A stretch of 64,000 bases of DNA, taken from assembly GCA_035041965.1 (NCBI GenBank), contig JAPYMA010001806.1, forward strand, positions 1-64,000, given 5' to 3'. Each line of letters begins with the position of its first letter. Within the stretch, counting starts at the first letter, position 1. Positions 12,428-24,796 of the stretch are shown here, piece by piece. The notes beneath the pieces were generated by a model that saw only the letters and a program-made list of their open reading frames with translations, had not been told where the DNA came from and searched no databases. Made by a program: the position numbers and the translations under genes. This stretch comes from Anisakis pegreffii. Lineage: Eukaryota > Nematoda > Chromadorea > Rhabditida > Anisakidae.

Positions 12428-12475
12428 CCTTAACCCAATCTATTGGAGTCGCCTTAACCCAGTTACCTTAACCCA
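12428..12475 (+). repeat. Three CCTTAACCCA repeats
   Basis: CCTTAACCCA occurs at 12428-12437, 12452-12461 and 12466-12475. The middle copy runs into TTAACCCAGTTAC, which equals 13 nt of the nematode SL2 leader. No 5' splice site or Sm-like site follows in the expected place, so I do not call a spliced-leader gene. Confidence 0.4.
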
Positions 12476-15400
12476 ATACAATTCTAACACAAATCAAACC
12501 ATTATTCCACACCTAAAGTTACGTGATCTTGAACAGTTTGAATATTCCTTGAAATTCAGTCAACACCAAACTCAGATTTGCATATCATCCTCATGCAAAT
12601 GACTATTTATAGATGTTCCAGTGTGCACTGCGTGTATCTTATATCACTACTGCTGACAGCATGAAAGAGGAAACTTACTTGACGTTTGCATAAACTTTCA
12701 AGCATTTCAAGCATCGCTGAGAGAATTCATTTCCAAACGAAGCCTTCTATGGCTGATATTTTAAATAATTTTAGATAAGTTTTCCAATAATCTAATAACT
12801 TTAGCTAACATAAGTAAGTTGAGCTAATAGATTTATCTGATCGTGAGTGTTCGCCAGTTTTATGTCTAAAAATTTAACAGTTTAATTATTGACAATTTTT
12901 CTCAGCATCTTGAAGTTCACAAATGTAATGACAGACAGTAATATTTCTTTTGTTAATTCAAATCTGTCAATTTTGTGAACTTATTGATTTATTTGCATAA
13001 CCTTTTAACATTGAAAATGTACGATATTCACGTTCATCATCATCCAGTCACTAACATAATGCCCGCATTCGATGAACGAAACGCTCGAATTTGAGTTGCG
13101 CAGAGAAAATGCAATCCAACTTGAAAATGCGATTAATTCTGCCGAAAAAATATTCATTTCTCTGTGCTGTGCTGTGCCACCAATGGAATTCGGTTAGTCC
13201 AAGGCGCACAAGAGGAATGTGCTCTTGGCGCACATCTTGCTTCTTTTACATGTAGTCTTCGACAGTTTTTTTTCGGAATGGAAACTTTAAAAATTCAGAA
13301 TTTAATTCAGTTCATCAATTCATGAATCTGCTTGCTCAATTTAAGCGTTACAAACTGATATTGCGCCATCTTTTCGGGATATAAGACTGTGCACATCATG
13401 CGCATTCTTCTATCGATGCATTCAGGTTTAGTGATTGATGCTTTTCGTCTGTAGACTAATGAACTTGCCATATTCGATTCTGTTTATCGGTCGATTTGCA
13501 ACTGCTTCATCTGAAAATATTCACATTTTATAAGTGGAATTCCTTACAAACACCATTCGCCTAGTATGATTGATTGATTTGCTCTTAGCGATGAAAAATG
13601 CAATGTGATTATCACTCCGCTGTGAAAAATTACGTTAATGATAAATTTGAATTTGGATTGAAACTTGAAAATTTGCGGAATTCATTATAATCGAGTTAAT
13701 TATTTTCGAGTATTCAAATTTTACTTCATTATGTTCTAATTTTTTCGAGATTTCATTATTTTCGGAATTATAAATTACTTCAAAATCTCGAATTATTTTC
13801 GACATTTTGATCTGGTTTTATCGCAAACAAATTTGCGATTTTGATGTGGTTTTCTCTTCGCAATCCTTCTCCTTGTTCCTCGGTGATCATTCAATATCTC
13901 TCTCGCAAATTGCAAACCACAACCTCAAAGTTTTGAAGTTTTTTTTTTTGAAGTCATAATATATATTTGATCGCTGGTGCATCACAATTTTACACGGATG
14001 AACATCTATCCAGTTAAAATAATTGTATATTTACTGCTTTATATCCACTGAAATAATTACATGTTGACCTATGAATAATTCCTTCATATCCGATGAAATA
14101 TTTGAATATTGACCGAAAAAATTCCGTGAATAACAAAAGTGCATCCAAATTTTTTCTGGTGAGCCGTCCAGTATCCTTGTTTTTTTTCAGTCAGCCGTAA
14201 AGCAAAACACCCATCAAAATTGTTTCTGATTCAAGCCGATTCAGTATCCATCCTTGTTTTTCCAGCCCAAAGACTAGTTTCATCAGTCAAGTCGCCAGAC
14301 TTCAAACAGAATTTCAATTTCTGTAGCTTCATTTGGTTCGTAGGAATCAAAATTTTAGAGTCAAATCACATTTTGAAGATGTCAGAACGTGCTGCAAAAA
14401 GCGACACTCAAAGAATCTGTAGGTTTTGAAGCTTTAATTTGATCTGGAATTATTCATAGTTGTAAAGCGGTTGTGAGGATGGCTAACTTGAACATCGTAT
14501 GGTTCATATAGACCAGTGGTTCTTATAGGGGCTAAAATTACCCATTTTGGGTAATTTGGAGGTGTCAAGGGGATGGAGGGGGTCGAAAAATTAGTATTCC
14601 GTGCAGTTGCTGTGTTGTGATAGAACGCCACTGTGATGATGATTTTTAATTTGGGTATGTAAATGCGATTAGTTGATGGCAACACTCTTCATTCTCCTAT
14701 TTTCTGCGTATCGTTAGTTCGTCCGAGCCTAACAGGGTTTTCATTCTTTTCCTTGCTGTCGCAATCGCTCTCATAACTTTCATCACCAAAAATGTTCTCT
14801 TTTGCTAATTTCTCATTCATTTCATTCAACAATTAAAGTCAAATTCTCGTTCTATCAGATACACTCTATAATTGATCATTTGACTCTCGAAAGTTGTTCA
14901 GCAATAATATTCGATTGCTGTATTGTTGATTTCGGCTGTCAACACTCGTCAATGTATTCATTAAATAGTGAAGGTTACAGAATGAGAAGTTGATTCGAAC
15001 TGTGAAATGAAATGAGACGAAGTGAATGAGAAAAACTCATCAAGAGAACGGTATTCGCAGGTGATAGCTATGAGAGTGAATACAACACGTATGCAAAGAA
15101 TGAGAAACCATCTAAATCAGTTTCAATTGAGCGTGTCATAGACAATAGCTTTCCATGCAATCATGATCCATTGCAATACAGAGGAACACAACGGGCTAAC
15201 AATAAGAAGAAGTCCAACGATGTTGAATACCACTACGTTGAATGTTTAATAACCTGTGCGATTTCCATATGCTATGATAATGCTAAGGAAAACAATCCAA
15301 AAGATCCAGGGAACTGACATCATCTAGAACCGAATAATGAAATACGATTCCAAGAAGGCTCATTGCCACTGTGTGTAAATTAAACTGACATTGAGAGCAA

Positions 15401-17502
15401 TGAACTACCAGAAAATGTATTTGAAATCGGTGAGAAATTTCCGAATCGGTTTTCCGTTTATTCCTGACGTTAATCTAAATTGATGCACAAATTTGTTGGA
15501 TTATTGCTATCTCATAGATCGAATGAAAATTCAGTGTTATTCTACAATATGAGCAAGTTGTACTCTGCAATATGGGCAAGTTTATTCGCTTGAGTTTAGG
15601 TTTTGCAGAGCGTTTGGAAGCGCGTATTTTCTCTTGATTCGATGAGAATTTTCCCTGAGCATACTAATGTTACCTATCAAATAGACCTAAAAGTGCGCAG
15701 CTCACCAGAAATCGCTTCTTGAATTACACTATTTACGTGAGTGAAATATTCAATTTTTTTGGAATATTTAATTATTTCTCCTCGCAATCGCTTGCACTTA
15801 TGCTTTCTCATTTGCTCGTTGATCGTTTTGTGACGCTGCTTATTTTATCTTTTAAAATCATGATAATGATTGGGCAGAACTCGAAAATCTGGCACTTAAA
15901 GTTTCAAAATAAGATTATCGTTTACATGTTGTTCACAATCTGGGATGACGGTGAACGGTTGTTGGTTTGTCGATCGTTCTGTGCGATCGGCAAAATGTTC
16001 GTCATTGTTGTGATGGCTTAATGGATTGTTGTTGATATCCGGCTGGATTTAGCTATGCAAATTATCTATGGCAACAGGCACTCGTTATTGGTTGGTTGTG
16101 GCGTGCTTGATATGCCGATTGCTACGGATCTACTCGGTTACATTAATCGTTTATTACTGATAACGAAAGTTCACTGATTCACTACTGATGGCTGTTCCAA
16201 ACAACTACTCTGAACGATCGTTGGACAAGTGTTCAATCGATCAATCGGAATGTATTTTCGGCCTCCTTCTGAGTCCCTCTCCCTAGAAATAAATGGGCAT
16301 ATGGGAGAGTAGCCCAAAACCTCTGTACTTGCCAAATCAATAATTCAAGTTCGGATTTCATGAAGACAGATGATTCCAAACGCTATTATCGTTAGCTGCG
16401 CGGAAAGAAGAATGCCAAGGAAAGAAGAATGTGATATTAGCGATATTGGTAATAACAGAGAGGCATAAACTCGTAATGAGTTTGATTTGCTGATTAAATA
16501 AATAAAAAATGTTGTTCACATTCCATTTGTGTTCGTTTACTATTTCAAAAATGCATCGAATAGTTTCCTCATTGTCCTCTCTTAAAATGCATCAGCTGCA
16601 TTATCGCTTATAATATCAACTCTATTAATACGACTCGTTCAATTTTGATGCATTAGTTTATTTCCGTTCTTTCGAATAATTCTCAGTTGTGTTCACATAA
16701 ATACAAATGAAAATTTTCAATTCAGCCAGTTTTGGAACTGATTATATTTCTTTGTTATTCTGTCATCAACATCATCATTTCATGTGCCGAATGTGCTAAA
16801 TGTTTACACGTCGATAACGTATAATTACAAGAGAAAATTTCGTTCGCTTATTCGGTTGTTGAACAAAATTATTGTAGTTGCTTATCATTATTAGCTGCTT
16901 ATTAATTATCTTACAACATAACATTACTTTAATTACAATAACTTAGAATAACATTACAACATAATTTACATCTTACGATAATCGTTAGCTGCTTATCATG
17001 CGACTAGCATGACTAATCAACTGATTGGAAATTGCTTCTTAAATTTTTCAAATCGGGAACTTGACATTTACCGCATTGTCTAAATTGTGCGCAAGCAAAT
17101 GTACGGTTGTCATAATCGCGTGACTGATAGAATGACATCTCTGCGTGCAGCCTGTTAGACGTCATTTCAGTCAAGCGTATAGTTAATCACCTACAATAGA
17201 AGGAGGTGCAGTAAAGAATTTCATATGAAAATGGATTCAAGAGTGATTTATGCAGAGTTTAAAGGTCGCTTTCGTGAGTCACGTAAGAACCCATTAATCT
17301 GAAGGCCTTTTGAAGTGTTGCATTCATTTTGCAAATCTTAGATTTTAAAAAATTTTGAAAATTCTTTTATGCCGTTCTTTCTGTAGAAATTGTTTGCTGC
17401 GAGAAGCTTATCGAATCGAGAACCGATTCAGCGAAACATTTGAAATAAAAGTTGATTCAAATAATCTATCATCTTATCAGATCAAAACATCGCATTGGTC
17501 AG

Positions 17503-20500
17503 ATGCATAACGTTACCGTTGAACCACGGCTGCTGAATGACAATGTCGTTGGGGCCACAATGTTTACGGTATGTTGCATCGATCTATTTTTAGCTTTTCA
17601 CTATAGTCTCATTGAACATTGAACAGTAGTGTTATTTTGGGCTGATATCTATGGATACTGTCAAAGAATCTGTTCTTCAGCTACCACTCGCCTCCTAAAA
17701 TGATTCACTCAATCTCAATTCAGTTTCTTTCATGTGCTGTCTACAATTAACAACTCACGGCACAGGAAATCATCGCAGAAACGATTTTGCAGTGCCTTCT
17801 TTGAAAATTACTTTTCGTCGCGTTCAATTGCGCGGTTCAGATTTTTGAAACTTGTGATGGGTTGGTCTAGTGAACTTTTCAGATTCTCAATTTTGATTCA
17901 ATTGTAATTTTTCACTATTGCAAATTCTTTCAATCTCATGGGGTCATGATGTTAAATGTTAAGCAGTCTGGTTGCCTAGAGATCACAGCGAAACGGAGCA
18001 AAACTAAGAATTACTAGTTTGGATTTCAGATCACAGTAGTGGGATTACTTTTCAATGGATGGTCGCTTTTCATCGTTGTGACTAGTGCGCATATGAAATG
18101 TGCATACGGAGTCATATGTGCTGGCACAAGCACTGCGGCCATTGTAATGCTAACATTTTGCACAATTTGGTCGGAGATCACAATTTGGATGTTAGTTATT
18201 AACAACATGATGCGTGTTCATCGTTTTTTTTTTTCTTCGTATGAGTAAATTTAACTCTCAAGACTTACTGATCACAACTGACATCACAATTTTGTGTTAC
18301 AAGCTAATCACAACGACCTGACTGCATATACACACATGCTTAACGAAATCGAATTCTGAATGATCACAAGGAAAGAACAAAAACATGAAAAGCAGATAGA
18401 ATGATCGCCATTTCGCATGATAACATGTAAACTTAGTACGGCTCAGATAGTATACACAAGTATATGGCAGCCCCTTGTGAGCTTGAGCCTAAGTGCAGAC
18501 CTGGAGATAAGCCCGAGAGTGCGTTCGAACCTAATCTCGAGCATAATTCGAGGATGAGGCCCTTGTTAGTGTGATATGCCCGGAAAATTTCATGCTCTAC
18601 CTAAAAAGTTAGTGCAATATGTGTTGCTTTCAGTTACAGTTTTGGTGTCACTTTCAGGTCCAAAGCGCTTTGAAAAGTTGTTCTGGACGACAGTAAATTA
18701 ATGGATTTTTTAAGCGAAAGATGAGAATCATTCGAATTGTAATTGTAGGAATCTCCACGAAAGACTCCTCATCGGTATCGTCTGCGCACATATTGCAAAT
18801 TCAGCATTTTATGCGGCAGTTTATATCCACGTTTTGGGTACTGTGAACCGTTTTATCGCCATTTGCTATCCAATCAAGTACAAAACCATATTCACGATGC
18901 GACGGACCGCAATATGTGTCATTTGTATTTGGTGTGCATGCTTGCTGATCACATTTCCGTATTATATCGGTTGGTGTGCATCCTTTTGATTATCACTCTA
19001 TCGATTCTTATCACTTGATTGGCCTTTATCACTGACCACAACATCTTATGATTGTGAACTCACTTACTCTAAGCGTGTTCATTGCCTGGTTCAGGTTCAT
19101 CTCGTGAAATTGACTGATTTTTTGCTGAAAGTCAGTTCGGATTTTTGCTCACGAAGTTAGGTAAGTAGGAGTTGCCTAAAAAAAACTTGCGTGATCGCTT
19201 TTTGATCTCACAACTGCTACCTTCAGTATTTTCCATTTCTTAATTCAATATTAGTTATTAATATCATTTCAGTTGTCATTTGATACTGATTCATTGAAAT
19301 ATGGTGGTTTTTTCATTGAAAAGCTACTGATATTTTTTCATGAATAAAATAGTGAATTCAGATGGATGCGCTTATATATTCGACAAAATCCTCTACAAGT
19401 GGACATTCGAAGCGGCGTTATGCGGTACGATAGAATCAGTTTTAGTCGACTTCATATTCACGTTCTTGACCCATATTGTCATGTTAGCAGTTGATACTTT
19501 TGTAGCAATCAGGCTGAAGAGAATGAATAAGGTATTACCTTCTAATATAGATTACCGGTTTTCGTTTGTATCACGTGCTTTCATCATCTCGTGTTCAACT
19601 GCTTTCATCATCTCGTGATTCACTGCTGAAGTTCGTGAATTTTTGATAGGTGTCTGGACCACTGAAAGAAATGACCAGAAAATGATAAAACTCATTACAT
19701 CTCATTAGTTTCAAATGTTTGTTTTAGTCAAATACGAGCAAATGCAAAGAAACATTATCATGTGCTAAAAGAGCACGCATAACATTGCTGACACAAATAA
19801 ATATCAAATTATCGTAAAATTAGTCTCACAATCAGAATTCCTCTGTTCGCAAATTCACGCGAAGCACATCCAAGTCCAAACTTCAAATGATGCACTAATG
19901 AAGCAGTTTTACAATTGCAGAATTCGTACACACGAAAGGGACGTAAACTTGAGATTCGATTCTTCGTGCAGGTGTGAATTGATTTCATTGATATGTTATT
20001 CTAATTGTTAAAATTTCGCACTTTCTTAGAATGTTTTCAAATTCATTTTCTACACAATCATATTCGGAGAATTAACATTTCGAGTAAATAACCTGAAGTT
20101 GTCTCTGTGACTTTTCACGTGAACGAAATAGCAAGTGAACTAAATGAGAGTTTAATTGGAAAATGAATCAGTTCAAAAAACTGATTATAACTTATGTTTA
20201 GTGTTCTATCCTGTGAAAGCATGAAGTAATCATGAACTCTATCAGTTACTGTACAAGCGACTGACTTACTAATCACATAGACTTGCGATAAACTTTCATC
20301 GATTTTGATTCTCAGTTGAATTTTGCAAAGTGCAACGCTGAGTTTTTAAGAAATTCTATCACATTCAAGAAGTACCTGGCTGAGTCAGGCCGGGATCTTG
20401 AAATCATATGTTTCAACCATTTATGCTAATCGCTAAACCAAATGTTTGCTCGTTACTTTGGGATGACTCGATGAATCGGTGGTATGAATCATGGAATGAT

Positions 20501-21044
20501 GATTCAATCACAATCGCTGAATACTAGCGATGAAATTTATTGCTGATCATAACCACGCAATGTAACCTATTTCACACAAATATCCTCTGTGGATTGGCAA
20601 CAGTAGTAAAATTGGAATTTGCATTTGACAAATAATTTTATGTTTCAGTCAGTGATGAGCAATATTCTATTTATTGTATGTGAGACGTGTTTTTCGGTGA
20701 TCACACGAATCGTACACGCCAGATGGGCGCAGTTCATTTTTGGTACTGTTATGTGGCAAATGCAACATGTTTTAGACGGGTGAGTTTCAGAGGTCGTAAA
20801 TTCGATGAGTGATAACGTGAACATGAGCATTTGAGAGCCTGCTGATCAATTTAGTGATTTTATGCACCGAGTTTCTGTGGGTTTGAATCTTATTTCCCTG
20901 GGAAGGCATTGCTTGGAACCGAATATTAGACGCATATCGTGGAAAATTATCGCGTTTAAACTAGGCTGTACTTTTGCTTTTACCTGCACTACCTATTCAC
21001 AATTGTCCTTCTGTCACAATATGAACTGTTCCCATTGGAATTGA
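17503..21044 (+). CDS. Serpentine chemoreceptor, Srx-like 7TM GPCR
   Basis: Likely a G-protein-coupled chemosensory receptor in the plasma membrane or cilia. Proposed exons: 17503-17568, 18030-18169, 18749-18969, 19362-19531, 19921-19971, 20649-20779 and, tentatively, 20855-21044. All junction phases agree and give 322 residues, normal for the family. The N-terminus has an NVT glycosylation site. Exon 2 carries TM1 (GLLFNGWSLFIVV) and part of TM2. Exon 3 carries TM3 ending in the NRF motif (TVNRFIAICYPIKY) and TM4. Exon 4 has an extracellular Cys and the Trp-containing loop before TM5. Exon 5 has the RKGRKLEIRFFVQ basic segment before TM6, and exon 6 ends with W..QHVLDG after TM7. The last exon is a poor match and may lie elsewhere. 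The donor after exon 2 (gtcgga) is weak but is the only one I found in phase. Ligand unknown. Confidence 0.68.
19577..19627 (+). repeat. 25-bp tandem duplication in a receptor intron
   Basis: CTTTCATCATCTCGTG is repeated with the following ttca-ctgct, just past the splice donor at 19532. It lies inside the intron and does not change the coding sequence. Confidence 0.6.
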
Positions 21045-22146
21045 CACTTCGTTTCTGATATATTTCTTTGCAAACACTGAGTTGTTCTCTGCTTAACTGA
21101 CAAAATTTTTGAGCAGATAATTGGTTTGTTGCATCTGATTAAAGCCCTCGAGATATGCGATAAGCCCTCGTTACTAAAGCGATTGCATATGAATTCGTTG
21201 ATCTTCGATACTCCCAAATGAATCTAAATTTCTTGCAATCTCTCGCCAATTCCACATTTACTTCACGAATGCAAATCATTTGAGCAGGAAAAGAGGAGGA
21301 AATGAACAGATTGTGAGGAGAGTATTTTGCTGAAATGATGTAAGTGCTAGTTGAAAGACTGACGGAGAAAATGTTTATCATTAATTCTGTTTAGAATGAT
21401 ATTTGTGCAAAAGTTCATGAGAAGCAATTGCTGCCATAATGCCAATTGTAGTACATGAACAATGGTACTTAGCAAGGAATTGTAGTGATAGTGCCTGAAA
21501 AGCAAACAGATCTATCAGAAATGCACTCTGAGACTATTCTCCTTAACGTTTTCCTTATCAGCTTAAACTAGGCGGCTAATTTTGCTAATTTTTGCTCATC
21601 AAAAGGGTGACATGAACATAGAAAATCAATGAATTACGATTATACCAAAAGGGTGATGCTGCTGCAAACTACGATCTATAAAAGTGTCATTGCTACAAGT
21701 TGTAAAGCGGGTAGTTTGAAGAAATAATGAAAATTAGAGCCGTCGAGGCATGCGATGAGCGTCACTAGAGCGAGTACATATGAAGTCGCTGAACTCAGAT
21801 AATCCCAATTGAATCCAAATTCCTTGTTATATTCACAAATGAATAATAATCTCTGAATTCATTGCTACGAATAGTCATTTATAGCAGCAGTATTGTTTAG
21901 GTGGAACCTGATAGCAGTTATAAATATATGATAATATTACTAATAATAACAGTGACAATCATGATAATAAAAGCATTAAATTTCAGATTGATATTAGTGG
22001 CGTTTGAAGGGAGCTGTTACTGTAGGCGAAAGAAAAAAAGCAATATAGTATCAACTCAAGTTGCGTTCGTGAAAAGTCAAGCGACAGCAGCAAAGAATCG
22101 CCTTGTGAGGATCTCATCATGACTGTGGCTTTTATCTATTATAGTA

Positions 22147-22400
22147 CTGATGGCATCCGAACCGACGCTCGCTTGGAAAAATCCGACTATTTCGGTCGGA
22201 GTTCCGACAATCGGATTCTAGCCGAATAATTTGAAAGGCCGGTCGCAATTCCGACTGTCGGAAATTCCAAAGCTCAATTCGGCCAGATTCCGATTGAACC
22301 GTTTCGACAGTCGTTGGGCATTCCAACTGTCGGAGTGATGAAATTTCATGTCGGCGGGTCGGGTTCGGATCGACATGAAATTTCGCCCCGGTGCCATCAC
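22147..22400. mobile_element. MITE-like element, copy A of the GTGATGGCATC family
   Basis: The ends read CTGATGGCATCCGA and GGTGCCATCAC, inverted repeats of the same family as the copies at 51585-51761 and 52641-52879. The 254-bp interior is dense in self-complementary segments such as TTCCGACTGTCGGAA, and GC-rich compared with flanks. No coding capacity for a transposase. The target-site duplication is not clear. Confidence 0.7.
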
Positions 22401-22529
22401 CAGTATGCAGTATCCTTGATGCCCTCAGCTGATTTCATATCGCCGTATCCACACGTGATTGCCATGCATTGTTGCTCGCTTTTAGTCACTGCTTGCGTGG
22501 ATCGCTTTATTTTGTCTATAAATTGTTGA
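22401..22529 (+). pseudogene. Possible 7TM receptor fragment
   Basis: Immediately right of element A, the frame ending at the stop at 22529 reads a hydrophobic run followed by VTACVDRFILSI, resembling a TM3 with a DR(Y/F)-like motif. It stops nine codons after that motif and I found no partner exons. It may be a decayed receptor exon interrupted by the element, or chance. Confidence 0.25.
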
Positions 22530-24740
22530 TTTCAACTCATATCAGTGGTTGAGTTAATCAGAAACGAACCTTGGTTATCTAAACGATGTGTGGAACGAGC
22601 GGTGTGGAATGAGAAAACGCGGAAATTTCTTGAATTTTCGCTTGTTTTATGAACGATTTCTGAATTTATTTCATGAGGATACCTCAGATTCAGTGACGGA
22701 AACACGTCACTTCTTCAGTTATCTAATTCCGTGAATGAGGCATTCATTGGTAATCCGATGCCAACAGTGTGTTTTTTGTTAATTTGTTCATATGTTCAAA
22801 TAGAACATGTTTGATGTTATTTTTTATTTGTGCAATAGATTGTAATCGTTAATTGTAGTTATCAAGTAACTGTATAAAGTTATTTTGACAATTCTACTCG
22901 ACAGCATGCAAACATACCCAGCAAGAATTCCAATTAGTTCGTACAGTACAAATACAGTAAAATTTTTGTGGAAACATTCTCATGCGTAATTCAACAGAGC
23001 ACAACCTGATTAATGCAACAAATTAATCCATTGAATATTGTCCTTTTAAAATTAAAAATGTTCATGTGGACACAACTGAAGATGGCATTTACTCTCAGAA
23101 ACCCGTCGGCTGAAAAAGTGGTATAACCACGATAAAAGTTTCAAATGAAATTCATTATTTTCGAATCTTTCGTCCACTTGCCATTGTAGAATGCAATACA
23201 GTTACTTGCCTTCATATCTTGCTTATGTAATTTACTGATCAAACTAAACTAAAAGCGCTAGAGAGCTAGCTGACTTCATTTCGTTTATAGTATGGAAGTA
23301 GTTCGCTTATCACCGGAATGTTTGAGAAGAGTATCAGTGAAAGAGTTCACAATAAAAGATAAACATTCAGCTATCAGCCATCAGGAATGCATGATACATT
23401 ATTGTTTTCAATTATACATTTCAAAGGTATATTCCGAATGTTACTCTCTCTAATTATTCGCTCAAATACAACGAAAACCATTGTTCAAGTTGTTCAAATG
23501 CTCACTCAGTTAATATCGATTCAGCACTTTAGAGAGTAACTTGCTAGTAGAAAAAAGCAGAATACACATCAAAATATTGTAAAATTCATGTGGATTTCTC
23601 AAATTTCTTATTGGTAATCATAAAATTGTATATGAAAATATCTTCTTTGACGCATTCATCTTGTTGCTTTTATGTTAATCGCTTCCTGTTTTAAGCGAAG
23701 ACACATCAGTCGTTTCTTTGCAATTACTCTCTTTACTATTATAGCAGTGAGCGAGTCTGTCATTGCAACGTGCACACTTCAACGTAGTCAACTGAATAAT
23801 CATCGCAATGGGTTCAATATGGTAATTATTTGATGACATTTCAGTTTTCGTTGTATTTTTTGTATTTTACAATCCTCTATTTCTTTCCTTGCTTATATCA
23901 TTTATTTCCTATTCCTTTCTTTTCTTTATTTCCTTTTGTTGTTGTTCGGCTGTAACGAAAAAACTGTGGTCGTGTTATTTTTTCAATTATTTTCTTAGAA
24001 ACCGTGGAGTTTCATCACTTGTGATGAAATTTCATTGAAAACAAATTTCTTTTCGATTATTAAAATAATTTAGTAAGATAAATTGATTATTAAAATGAAT
24101 TGCTTATGGCTCTAGTGCATCTTTAGTGGGGAGGGCATCCTTATTATTAAAATTTTTTAGTAGACCTGGAGGTTGGTCTCATGTTTTCGGGTTTTTTCTA
24201 AAATTTCGTTAGGTTTCAGAATGTCTTCTTTCCTCATCGTTAGCTGAAGTATTGACTGTCTTGTTTGTATGAGTGAGTCATGATGCACACGGTACTGTAC
24301 AACATGGAAGCTCGCATACTTGCGAAATATTTTAAAATTTTATGCTTTTGGTCGTCATAACTTTCTTAGTTTCAGCATAATCGACTCATAATGAAAAATT
24401 TTAACTGTGAGTTTACCGTAACTACAGTCTGAATCAGAATGCACTGAACTGTATTTTCTTCATATTAAGCGCCCTTTATGATGATGGTAGCAATAACAAA
24501 CTGTAGCATTAGAACCATTGAATTTATAACTACTATTCGCATCGATCAATTTCAACGAAAATGTTTTGAGCGAAAGCTTTTTTTTATCAGTTCAGATCGT
24601 TTATAACCAATATAATTTTCATTATTTGCTCACAGCTGTGAGAAATTTGTTTATTTAATTCAAGTCAGCTGCGTTCCGTGCGAAAACAATTATTGCTCAC
24701 AGCGAATTTCTTCACATGAAAGCTGTCTGTGATGACGAAA

Positions 24741-24796
24741 CCGTTGTAAGCGGATGAAAAACGAAAAGCCGTTGTAAGCGGATGAAAAACGAAAAG
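24741..24796 (+). promoter_or_regulatory. 28-bp tandem duplication creating a 7-codon uORF
   Basis: The 28-bp unit beginning CCGTTGTAAGCGGATG occurs twice (24741-24768 and 24769-24796). Each copy has an ATG followed by codons for MKNEK. In the first copy the frame reads MKNEKPL then stop, an upstream ORF; in the second it opens the aminopeptidase frame. The uORF could dampen translation if the transcript starts upstream of it. Confidence 0.6.

Larger units (their letters stand above)
4314..17502. other. Long AT-rich region without a supported gene
   Basis: No open frame here shows family similarity, and I could not assemble exons on either strand. The frames present are 60-130 codons and low in complexity. 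What I do see is listed separately: hairpins near 4.7, 4.95 and 5.8 kb, a diverged direct repeat near 7.0-7.5 kb and a CCTTAACCCA cluster near 12.4 kb. Regulatory DNA or unrecognised non-coding RNAs cannot be excluded. Confidence 0.5.
21045..24740. other. Intergenic region between receptor and aminopeptidase genes
   Basis: Holds one TIR element (22147-22400) and a possible receptor fragment beside it. A 73-codon frame at 21901-22122 is hydrophobic then basic (CRRKKKS), but I cannot link it to a gene. Otherwise I see nothing supportable. Confidence 0.4.

Noticed and set aside
15719..16021. 100-codon hydrophobic frame that looks like membrane spans
   Set aside because: AT-rich DNA gives Phe/Ile/Leu-rich frames by chance; no receptor motif and no partner exons.
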